From: Sipunculus nudus
Lineage: Eukaryota > Annelida > Sipuncula > Golfingiida > Sipunculidae
DNA: 64,000 nt
NCBI GenBank assembly: GCA_026874595.1
Contig: CM049306.1
Span: 65,606,019-65,670,018 of the forward strand
Reading direction: 5' to 3'
A program made the translations under genes and the position numbers. Shown here one piece after another: positions 45,301-56,300 of this stretch; position 1 is the stretch's first letter, and each line of letters starts with the position of its first letter. A model generated the notes under the pieces. That model made no database searches. It saw only the letters and a program-made list of their open reading frames with translations, and had not been told where the DNA came from.

Positions 45301-45672
45301 ATAAAATCCATTTTTTCCCCTCAAATCTGTACTGATGGTCCCACAAACCTGGTTTTGGTGTCATTAGGCCCAGTTTAGGGTGTATACACAGGGAAACAAG
45401 AAAATATTACCCTGTTCCCACAAACAAAAATTTCATGCCCCCAGAAACCTGATTTCAGGCCAGTTTATGCTTATACACAGTCAAAGGGGTTTTGGCCCCC
45501 TTCATCTCCACCAGACTTCACAAACACCTGGCTTGGGTTTCATTGCAATCCATTCACTCCCACTGGCTGGCATCTCCAAGCATATAGCTCAACTTCTTCA
45601 GAAAAAAATATAGACCACTTTAAAGTTTATCAAATCTGGTCATACTGGTTTATGCAGAAATCAATTGTTCTG
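42393..45672 (+). repeat. ~365-bp satellite, nine monomers, partly in 730-bp dimers
   Basis: CCTCAAATCTGTACTGATGG (or variant) starts at 42,393, 42,764, 43,129, 43,495, 43,859, 44,225, 44,589, 44,955 and 45,319. The outer monomers are most diverged. From 43,129 two types alternate: type A has CTGTTCCCACAAACAAAAAT, type B has CTGCTGACACAAACAAGAAT, and spacing alternates 366/364 bp, a higher-order repeat of 730 bp. A tenth, decayed start lies at 45,673. The 77-108-codon frames in each unit persist only because units are near-identical; the first and last monomers do not conserve them. Confidence 0.9.
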
Positions 45673-46060
45673 ATCTCAAATCTGAAATAGTGGTCATAGA
45701 ACATTGGTTGGTTCTTGTATGATTTTATTCAATTTACAATCAATATGCAGGAAAACCTGGCATTTTATTTTACTTCAATACACCAACAATAAACAATCTA
45801 AGGACAAGTTAACAGGCTACCATACATATCTTAGGGAAAGTAAACAGCAAAGGTTGTTTACATTGAGGACACATGGCAACCAGGTGGTTGGCGCTGGTCT
45901 GTGAAGCTTACGAAGCAGCAATCAAAGGAAGACGATAACAACACAATAGAAGTCTTCTTCATGGGCCATCGCACACGCATAGAACACGGCTCCAACTGTC
46001 AAGTGTAATGCCCCTGTCGACATTTACTATCACATACTGCCGCCACTTATGGTCACGGCA
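45673..46060. other. Unassigned junction between two satellites; no gene seen
   Basis: It starts with the decayed edge of the 365-bp satellite and ends in (CAGA)n leading to the L tail. GAAGCTTACGAAGCAGCAAT and neighbours are not repeat-like but offer no long frame. Confidence 0.4.
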
Positions 46061-46220
46061 GACAAACAGACAGACAAACAAAAAATCAAACAAACAAACA
46101 TACGCGGGTGATCAACATGCTTGCGAAAATCGAAGATTTCCGGCAAGCAACAAACAAACAAACAAACAAACATACGGAACTGACCAACATACTTGCCGAA
46201 ATCTTTGATTCCGGCAAGTA
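46061..46220 (+). repeat. Family L hairpin tail leading into the 1,275-bp satellite
   Basis: CAAA/CAGA microsatellite, then ACATACGCGGGTGATCAACA and hairpins CTTGCGAAAATC ... GATTTCCGGCAAG (46,121-46,149) and CTTGCCGAAATC ... GATTCCGGCAAG (46,191-46,217). The next hairpin of the series is already inside satellite unit 1, so the array starts within a run of L tail units. Confidence 0.8.
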
Positions 46221-46242
46221 ACAAACGGAACTGATCAACATA

Positions 46243-46270
46243 CTTGTCGAAATCTCTGATTCCGGCAAGC
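46243..46270 (+). other. Terminal-type hairpin in satellite unit 1
   Basis: CTTGTCGAAATCTCTGATTC then CGGCAAG forms an imperfect ~11-bp stem. It is the L-tail hairpin, present once per unit at +1,275 intervals and adjoining the unit boundary. Confidence 0.7.
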
Positions 46271-46614
46271 AATAAACTATAACGCGACAGAAATGGCAAA
46301 CCGGCCCGCAAAGAGTGCCTGTGGTTACTTATTTTATACGGCGAACGCTATAATTTTTGCAGTCACGGGAAAGCGTGTCTGTCTTTCATACTAAAACGCG
46401 TGCATGCATGCGTGATGGCATATGTATATGTGCATGTGGGTTTTAATTTTTTACAAAGTTGCTAAAACTTGTGGGGACGGTGTATGATTAAACAAAAGGG
46501 GCCATGGGCAGAAAGGCCATGAAAGGCCAATTCATATGGTGTACAGTTTATGTACCTAAAATGTGTAGTTTTGGAGATATGGTTAAACAATGATAGTAGG
46601 TACGGGGTTGCAGT

Positions 46615-46635
46615 GCAGCGCCCCCTAGCGGTAAT
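46615..46635 (-). promoter_or_regulatory. CTCF-like site A of the satellite unit
   Basis: The plus strand GCAGCGCCCCCTAGCGGTAA gives CCGCTAGGGGGCGCTG on the minus strand, one mismatch (G for A) from CCASYAGRKGGCRSYR. It is repeated every 1,275 bp to 63,190. In unit 7 the variant at 54,275 changes a core base (AAGGGGCGC). Confidence 0.5.
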
Positions 46636-47069
46636 TTTCCAAAAACTGAACAATTGCTTTCGAGATATTAGTGTATGACGTAACATGTATCAGTTTCAAA
46701 AGGATGCCTGCATATCTGTGGCCTATAGGGCATGTCACCGTGAAATCGCGAAATCTCATTCGACGAGAAACGGTGCGAGATTTTGCAAGATTTTTGGTTG
46801 GATCGCCGAGAACTCACCAAGGGCTACAAGATGCGAAAATTTTGACCTCTCTAGCATAAAAACTGACAGAGTTAGAAGCTGAAAACTGCATATTTTCAAA
46901 ATTCAAAGGTTTTACCCCAAAAATAGAGAAATCTGGCAATAGCGCACTTTGGCGCCTATGCGCAAAAATAAGCCCATGGACCCTAGTTCAAGGAGCTGTG
47001 ATGGAAATGGCCCAATGTTTAATAGTTCTGGAGGTATAGCACCAAAACAAATTTTCATGTTTTTTCATC

Positions 47070-47090
47070 TGCAACGCCCCCTGGCGGCCA
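47070..47090 (-). promoter_or_regulatory. CTCF-like site B of the satellite unit
   Basis: The plus strand GCAACGCCCCCTGGCGGCCA gives TGGCCGCCAGGGGGCGTTG on the minus strand, close to the classic vertebrate consensus. It is 455 bp right of site A, in the same orientation, in all 14 units. Confidence 0.5.
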
Positions 47091-47213
47091 TTTCCAAAAT
47101 CTGAAAAACCCGTTTCGAGATATTCTTATGTTACATAAAATATCTCAGAATCAGTAAAATTGCTGCAAATTTGAAAAATATCACGAAATTCCATGATTTC
47201 TCCCCAAAATTGC

Positions 47214-47227
47214 GTAACCATGGTAAC
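47214..47227. promoter_or_regulatory. RFX X-box-like palindrome of the satellite unit
   Basis: GTAACCATGGTAAC, 144 bp right of CTCF-like site B and repeated every 1,275 bp. The element order differs from L2b/L3, where the X-box is left of the CTCF-like site. Confidence 0.4.
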
Positions 47228-47355
47228 ATCGAAATGAGGCAATTTTGCAGTGTTGGAAGTGGCCATGCAGTGGCAAATAAAACGGGCTACAGATTAGGTG
47301 CCTACGGCTATTTTTGACGAAGGTATGAAGAAAAAACCGTTTTTGAGCTTTTTGG

Positions 47356-47379
47356 TGACCCTGACCTTGACCCTTGACC
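47356..47379 (-). promoter_or_regulatory. Nuclear-receptor-like half-sites of the satellite unit
   Basis: The plus strand TGACCCTGACCTTGACCCTT then GACC. The minus strand keeps TCAAGGTCA but the DR1 is weakened (GGTCAAGGGTCA) relative to the dispersed copies. Confidence 0.3.
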
Positions 47380-50300
47380 GATCATGAGCAAAAACAATAG
47401 GCTCCGAGAAGAACCGATTATACACTCTACCTATAAGTTTCAGGACGATTGGTGCAAAATTGTGGCCTGTAGAGCGGGGACATACAGACAAACAAACAAA
47501 CGGAACTGATCAACATACTTGTCGAAATCTCTGATTCCGGCAAGCAATAAACTATAACGCGACAGAAATGGCAAACCGGCCCGCAAAGAGTGCCTGTGGT
47601 TACTTATTTTATACGGCGAACGCTATAATTTTTGCAGTCACGGGAAAGCGTGTCTGTCTTTCATACTAAAACGCGTGCATGCATGCGTGATGGCATATGT
47701 ATATGTGCATGTGGGTTTTAATTTTTTACAAAGTTGCTAAAACTTGTGGGGACGGTGTATGATTAAACAAAAGGGGCCATGGGCAGAAAGGCCATGAAAG
47801 GCCAATTCATATGGTGTACAGTTTATGTACCTAAAATGTGTAGTTTTGGAGATATGGTTAAACAATGATAGTAGGTACGGGGTTGCAGTGCAGCGCCCCC
47901 TAGCGGTAATTTTCCAAAAACTGAACAATTGCTTTCGAGATATTAGTGTATGACGTAACATGTATCAGTTTCAAAAGGATGCCTGCATATCTGTGGCCTA
48001 TAGGGCATGTCACCGTGAAATCGCGAAATCTCATTCGACGAGAAACGGTGCGAGATTTTGCAAGATTTTTGGTTGGATCGCCGAGAACTCACCAAGGGCT
48101 ACAAGATGCGAAAATTTTGACCTCTCTAGCATAAAAACTGACAGAGTTAGAAGCTGAAAACTGCATATTTTCAAAATTCAAAGGTTTTACCCCAAAAATA
48201 GAGAAATCTGGCAATAGCGCACTTTGGCGCCTATGCGCAAAAATAAGCCCATGGACCCTAGTTCAAGGTGCTGTGATGGAAATGGCCCAATGTTTAATAG
48301 TTCTGGAGGTATAGCACCAAAACAAATTTTCATGTTTTTTCATCTGCAACGCCCCCTGGCGGCCATTTCCAAAATCTGAAAAACCCGTTTCGAGATATTC
48401 TTATGTTACATAAAATATCTCAGAATCAGTAAAATTGCTGCAAATTTGAAAAATATCACGAAATTCCATGATTTCTCCCCAAAATTGCGTAACCATGGTA
48501 ACATCGAAATCAGGCAATTTTGCAGTGTTGGAAGTGGCCATGCAGTGGCAAATAAAACGGGCTACAGATTAGGTGCCTACGGCTATTTTTGACGAAGGTA
48601 TGAAGAAAAAACCGTTTTTGAGCTTTTTGGTGACCCTGACCTTGACCCTTGACCGATCATGAGCAAAAACAATAGGCTCCGAGAAGAACCGATTATACAC
48701 TCTACCTATAAGTTTCAGGACGATTGGTGCAAAATTGTGGCCTGTAGAGCGGGGACATACAGACAAACAAACAAACGGAACTGATCAACATACTTGTCGA
48801 AATCTCTGATTCCGGCAAGCAATAAACTATAACGCGACAGAAATGGCAAACCGGCCCGCAAAGAGTGCCTGTGGTTACTTATTTTATACGGCGAACGCTA
48901 TAATTTTTGCAGTCACGGGAAAGCGTGTCTGTCTTTCATACTAAAACGCGTGCATGCATGCGTGATGGCATATGTATATGTGCATGTGGGTTTTAATTTT
49001 TTACAAAGTTGCTAAAACTTGTGGGGACGGTGTATGATTAAACAAAAGGGGCCATGGGCAGAAAGGCCATGAAAGGCCAATTCATATGGTGTACAGTTTA
49101 TGTACCTAAAATGTGTAGTTTTGGAGATATGGTTAAACAATGATAGTAGGTACGGGGTTGCAGTGCAGCGCCCCCTAGCGGTAATTTTCCAAAAACTGAA
49201 CAATTGCTTTCGAGATATTAGTGTATGACGTAACATGTATCAGTTTCAAAAGGATGCCTGCATATCTGTGGCCTATAGGGCATGTCACCGTGAAATCGCG
49301 AAATCTCATTCGACGAGAAACGGTGCGAGATTTTGCAAGATTTTTGGTTGGATCGCCGAGAACTCACCAAGGGCTACAAGATGCGAAAATTTTGACCTCT
49401 CTAGCATAAAAACTGACAGAGTTAGAAGCTGAAAACTGCATATTTTCAAAATTCAAAGGTTTTACCCCAAAAATAGAGAAATCTGGCAATAGCGCACTTT
49501 GGCGCCTATGCGCAAAAATAAGCCCATGGACCCTAGTTCAAGGTGCTGTGATGGAAATGGCCCAATGTTTAATAGTTCTGGAGGTATAGCACCAAAACAA
49601 ATTTTCATGTTTTTTCATCTGCAACGCCCCCTGGCGGCCATTTCCAAAATCTGAAAAACCCGTTTCGAGATATTCTTATGTTACATAAAATATCTCAGAA
49701 TCAGTAAAATTGCTGCAAATTTGAAAAATATCACGAAATTCCATGATTTCTCCCCAAAATTGCGTAACCATGGTAACATCGAAATGAGGCAATTTTGCAG
49801 TGTTGGAAGTGGCCATGCAGTGGCAAATAAAACGGGCTACAGATTAGGTGCCTACGGCTATTTTTGACGAAGGTATGAAGAAAAAACCGTTTTTGAGCTT
49901 TTTGGTGACCCTGACCTTGACCCTTGACCGATCATGAGCAAAAACAATAGGCTCCGAGAAGAACCGATTATACACTCTACCTATAAGTTTCAGGACGATT
50001 GGTGCAAAATTGTGGCCTGTAGAGCGGGGACATACAGACAAACAAACAAACGGAACTGATCAACATACTTGTCGAAATCTCTGATTCCGGCAAGCAATAA
50101 ACTATAACGCGACAGAAATGGCAAACCGGCCCGCAAAGAGTGCCTGTGGTTACTTATTTTATACGGCGAACGCTATAATTTTTGCAGTCACGGGAAAGCG
50201 TGTCTGTCTTTCATACTAAAACGCGTGCATGCATGCGTGATGGCATATGTATATGTGCATGTGGGTTTTAATTTTTTACAAAGTTGCTAAAACTTGTGGG

Positions 50301-53300
50301 GACGGTGTATGATTAAACAAAAGGGGCCATGGGCAGAAAGGCCATGAAAGGCCAATTCATATGGTGTACAGTTTATGTACCTAAAATGTGTAGTTTTGGA
50401 GATATGGTTAAACAATGATAGTAGGTACGGGGTTGCAGTGCAGCGCCCCCTAGCGGTAATTTTCCAAAAACTGAACAATTGCTTTCGAGATATTAGTGTA
50501 TGACGTAACATGTATCAGTTTCAAAAGGATGCCTGCATATCTGTGGCCTATAGGGCATGTCACCGTGAAATCGCGAAATCTCATTCGACGAGAAACGGTG
50601 CGAGATTTTGCAAGATTTTTGGTTGGATCGCCGAGAACTCACCAAGGGCTACAAGATGCGAAAATTTTGACCTCTCTAGCATAAAAACTGACAGAGTTAG
50701 AAGCTGAAAACTGCATATTTTCAAAATTCAAAGGTTTTACCCCAAAAATAGAGAAATCTGGCAATAGCGCACTTTGGCGCCTATGCGCAAAAATAAGCCC
50801 ATGGACCCTAGTTCAAGGTGCTGTGATGGAAATGGCCCAATGTTTAATAGTTCTGGAGGTATAGCACCAAAACAAATTTTCATGTTTTTTCATCTGCAAC
50901 GCCCCCTGGCGGCCATTTCCAAAATCTGAAAAACCCGTTTCGAGATATTCTTATGTTACATAAAATATCTCAGAATCAGTAAAATTGCTGCAAATTTGAA
51001 AAATATCACGAAATTCCATGATTTCTCCCCAAAATTGCGTAACCATGGTAACATCGAAATGAGGCAATTTTGCAGTGTTGGAAGTGGCCATGCAGTGGCA
51101 AATAAAACGGGCTACAGATTAGGTGCCTACGGCTATTTTTGACGAAGGTATGAAGAAAAAACCGTTTTTGAGCTTTTTGGTGACCCTGACCTTGACCCTT
51201 GACCGATCATGAGCAAAAACAATAGGCTCCGAGAAGAACCGATTATACACTCTACCTATAAGTTTCAGGACGATTGGTGCAAAATTGTGGCCTGTAGAGC
51301 GGGGACATACAGACAAACAAACAAACGGAACTGATCAACATACTTGTCGAAATCTCTGATTCCGGCAAGCAATAAACTATAACGCGACAGAAATGGCAAA
51401 CCGGCCCGCAAAGAGTGCCTGTGGTTACTTATTTTATACGGCGAACGCTATAATTTTTGCAGTCACGGGAAAGCGTGTCTGTCTTTCATACTAAAACGCG
51501 TGCATGCATGCGTGATGGCATATGTATATGTGCATGTGGGTTTTAATTTTTTACAAAGTTGCTAAAACTTGTGGGGACGGTGTATGATTAAACAAAAGGG
51601 GCCATGGGCAGAAAGGCCATGAAAGGCCAATTCATATGGTGTACAGTTTATGTACCTAAAATGTGTAGTTTTGGAGATATGGTTAAACAATGATAGTAGG
51701 TACGGGGTTGCAGTGCAGCGCCCCCTAGCGGTAATTTTCCAAAAACTGAACAATTGCTTTCGAGATATTAGTGTATGACGTAACATGTATCAGTTTCAAA
51801 AGGATGCCTGCATATCTGTGGCCTATAGGGCATGTCACCGTGAAATCGCGAAATCTCATTCGACGAGAAACGGTGCGAGATTTTGCAAGATTTTTGGTTG
51901 GATCGCCGAGAACTCACCAAGGGCTACACGATGCGAAAATTTTGACCTCTCTAGCATAAAAACTGACAGAGTTAGAAGCTGAAAACTGCATATTTTCAAA
52001 ATTCAAAGGTTTTACCCCAAAAATAGAGAAATCTGGCAATAGCGCACTTTGGCGCCTATGCGCAAAAATAAGCCCATGGACCCTAGTTCAAGGTGCTGTG
52101 ATGGAAATGGCCCAATGTTTAATAGTTCTGGAGGTATAGCACCAAAACAAATTTTCATGTTTTTTCATCTGCAACGCCCCCTGGCGGCCATTTCCAAAAT
52201 CTGAAAAACCCGTTTCGAGATATTCTTATGTTACATAAAATATCTCAGAATCAGTAAAATTGCTGCAAATTTGAAAAATATCACGAAATTCCATGATTTC
52301 TCCCCAAAATTGCGTAACCATGGTAACATCGAAATGAGGCAATTTTGCAGTGTTGGAAGTGGCCATGCAGTGGCAAATAAAACGGGCTACAGATTAGGTG
52401 CCTACGGCTATTTTTGACGAAGGTATGAAGAAAAAACCGTTTTTGAGCTTTTTGGTGACCCTGACCTTGACCCTTGACCGATCATGAGCAAAAACAATAG
52501 GCTCCGAGAAGAACCGATTATACACTCTACCTATAAGTTTCAGGACGATTGGTGCAAAATTGTGGCCTGTAGAGCGGGGACATACAGACAAACAAACAAA
52601 CGGAACTGATCAACATACTTGTCGAAATCTCTGATTCCGGCAAGCAATAAACTATAACGCGACAGAAATGGCAAACCGGCCCGCAAAGAGTGCCTGTGGT
52701 TACTTATTTTATACGGCGAACGCTATAATTTTTGCAGTCACGGGAAAGCGTGTCTGTCTTTCATACTAAAACGCGTGCATGCATGCGTGATGGCATATGT
52801 ATATGTGCATGTGGGTTTTAATTTTTTACAAAGTTGCTAAAACTTGTGGGGACGGTGTATGATTAAACAAAAGGGGCCATGGGCAGAAAGGCCATGAAAG
52901 GCCAATTCATATGGTGTACAGTTTATGTACCTAAAATGTGTAGTTTTGGAGATATGGTTAAACAATGATAGTAGGTACGGGGTTGCAGTGCAGCGCCCCC
53001 TAGCGGTAATTTTCCAAAAACTGAACAATTGCTTTCGAGATATTAGTGTATGACGTAACATGTATCAGTTTCAAAAGGATGCCTGCATATCTGTGGCCTA
53101 TAGGGCATGTCACCGTGAAATCGCGAAATCTCATTCGACGAGAAACGGTGCGAGATTTTGCAAGATTTTTGGTTGGATCGCCGAGAACTCACCAAGGGCT
53201 ACAAGATGCGAAAATTTTGACCTCTCTAGCATAAAAACTGACAGAGTTAGAAGCTGAAAACTGCATATTTTCAAAATTCAAAGGTTTTACCCCAAAAATA

Positions 53301-56300
53301 GAGAAATCTGGCAATAGCGCACTTTGGCGCCTATGCGCAAAAATAAGCCCATGGACCCTAGTTCAAGGTGCTGTGATGGAAATGGCCCAATGTTTAATAG
53401 TTCTGGAGGTATAGCACCAAAACAAATTTTCATGTTTTTTCATCTGCAACGCCCCCTGGCGGCCATTTCCAAAATCTGAAAAACCCGTTTCGAGATATTC
53501 TTATGTTACATAAAATATCTCAGAATCAGTAAAATTGCTGCAAATTTGAAAAATATAACGAAATTCCATGATTTCTCCCCAAAATTGCGTAACCATGGTA
53601 ACATCGAAATCAGGCAATTTTGCAGTGTTGGAAGTGGCCATGCAGTGGCAAATAAAACGGGCTACAGATTAGGTGCCTACGGCTATTTTTGACGAAGGTA
53701 TGAAGAAAAAACCGTTTTTGAGCTTTTTGGTGACCCTGACCTTGACCCTTGACCGATCATGAGCAAAAACAATAGGCTCCGAGAAGAACCGATTATACAC
53801 TCTACCTATAAGTTTCAGGACGATTGGTGCAAAATTGTGGCCTGTAGAGCGGGGACATACAGACAAACAAACAAACGGAACTGATCAACATACTTGTCGA
53901 AATCTCTGATTCCGGCAAGCAATAAACTATAACGCGACAGAAATGGCAAACCGGCCCGCAAAGAGTGCCTGTGGTTACTTATTTTATACGGCAAACGCTA
54001 TAATTTTTGCAGTCACGGGAAAGCGTGTCTGTCTTTCATACTAAAACGCGTGCATGCATGCGTGATGGCATATGTATATGTGCATGTGGGTTTTAATTTT
54101 TTACAAAGTTGCTAAAACTTGTGGGGACGGTGTATGATTAAACAAAAGGGGCCATGGGCAGAAAGGCCATGAAAGGCCAATTCATATGGTGTACAGTTTA
54201 TGTACCTAAAATGTGTAGTTTTGGAGATATGGTTAAACAATGATAGTAGGTACGGGGTTGCAGTGCAGCGCCCCTTAGCGGTAATTTTCCAAAAACTGAA
54301 CAATTGCTTTCGAGATATTAGTGTATGACGTAACATGTATCAGTTTCAAAAGGATGCCTGCATATCTGTGGCCTATAGGGCATGTCACCGTGAAATCGCG
54401 AAATCTCATTCGACGAGAAACGGTGCGAGATTTTGCAAGATTTTTGGTTGGATCGCCGAGAACTCACCAAGGGCTACAAGATGCGAAAATTTTGACCTCT
54501 CTAGCATAAAAACTGACAGAGTTAGAAGCTGAAAACTGCATATTTTCAAAATTCAAAGGTTTTACCCCAAAAATAGAGAAATCTGGCAATAGCGCACTTT
54601 GGCGCCTATGCGCAAAAATAAGCCCATGGACCCTAGTTCAAGGTGCTGTGATGGAAATGGCCCAATGTTTAATAGTTCTGGAGGTATAGCACCAAAACAA
54701 ATTTTCATGTTTTTTCATCTGCAACGCCCCCTGGCGGCCATTTCCAAAATCTGAAAAACCCGTTTCGAGATATTCTTATGTTACATAAAATATCTCAGAA
54801 TCAGTAAAATTGCTGCAAATTTGAAAAATATCACGAAATTCCATGATTTCTCCCCAAAATTGCGTAACCATGGTAACATCGAAATGAGGCAATTTTGCAG
54901 TGTTGGAAGTGGCCATGCAGTGGCAAATAAAACGGGCTACAGATTAGGTGCCTACGGCTATTTTTGACGAAGGTATGAAGAAAAAACCGTTTTTGAGCTT
55001 TTTGGTGACCCTGACCTTGACCCTTGACCGATCATGAGCAAAAACAATAGGCTCCGAGAAGAACCGATTATACACTCTACCTATAAGTTTCAGGACGATT
55101 GGTGCAAAATTGTGGCCTGTAGAGCGGGGACATACAGACAAACAAACAAACGGAACTGATCAACATACTTGTCGAAATCTCTGATTCCGGCAAGCAATAA
55201 ACTATAACGCGACAGAAATGGCAAACCGGCCCGCAAAGAGTGCCTGTGGTTACTTATTTTATACGGCGAACGCTATAATTTTTGCAGTCACGGGAAAGCG
55301 TGTCTGTCTTTCATACTAAAACGCGTGCATGCATGCGTGATGACATATGTATATGTGCATGTGGGTTTTAATTTTTTACAAAGTTGCTAAAACTTGTGGG
55401 GACGGTGTATGATTAAACAAAAGGGGCCATGGGCAGAAAGGCCATGAAAGGCCAATTCATATGGTGTACAGTTTATGTACCTAAAATGTGTAGTTTTGGA
55501 GATATGGTTAAACAATGATAGTAGGTACGGGGTTGCAGTGCAGCGCCCCCTAGCGGTAATTTTCCAAAAACTGAACAATTGCTTTCGAGATATTAGTGTA
55601 TGACGTAACATGTATCAGTTTCAAAAGGATGCCTGCATATCTGTGGCCTATAGGGCATGTCACCGTGAAATCGCGAAATCTCATTCGACGAGAAACGGTG
55701 CGAGATTTTGCAAGATTTTTGGTTGGATCGCCGAGAACTCACCAAGGGCTACAAGATGCGAAAATTTTGACCTCTCTAGCATAAAAACTGACAGAGTTAG
55801 AAGCTGAAAACTGCATATTTTCAAAATTCAAAGGTTTTACCCCAAAAATAGAGAAATCTGGCAATAGCGCACTTTGGCGCCTATGCGCAAAAATAAGCCC
55901 ATGGACCCTAGTTCAAGGTGCTGTGATGGAAATGGCCCAATGTTTAATAGTTCTGGAGGTATAGCACCAAAACAAATTTTCATGTTTTTTCATCTGCAAC
56001 GCCCCCTGGCGGCCATTTCCAAAATCTGAAAAACCCGTTTCGAGATATTCTTATGTTACATAAAATATCTCAGAATCAGTAAAATTGCTGCAAATTTGAA
56101 AAATATCACGAAATTCCATGATTTCTCCCCAAAATTGCGTAACCATGGTAACATCGAAATGAGGCAATTTTGCAGTGTTGGAAGTGGCCATGCAGTGGCA
56201 AATAAAACGGGCTACAGATTAGGTGCCTACGGCTATTTTTGACGAAGGTATGAAGAAAAAACCGTTTTTGAGCTTTTTGGTGACCCTGACCTTGACCCTT

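Noticed and set aside
42409-45613. Repeated 77-108-codon frames in the 365-bp satellite as a repeat-protein gene
   Set aside because: They occur only once per 730-bp dimer, stop before each monomer end, and shift frame in the diverged outer monomers.
48511-53611. A four-unit higher-order repeat of the 1,275-bp satellite
   Set aside because: Only one shared variant supports it; the other variants do not recur at that spacing, so it is reported only as a variant pattern.
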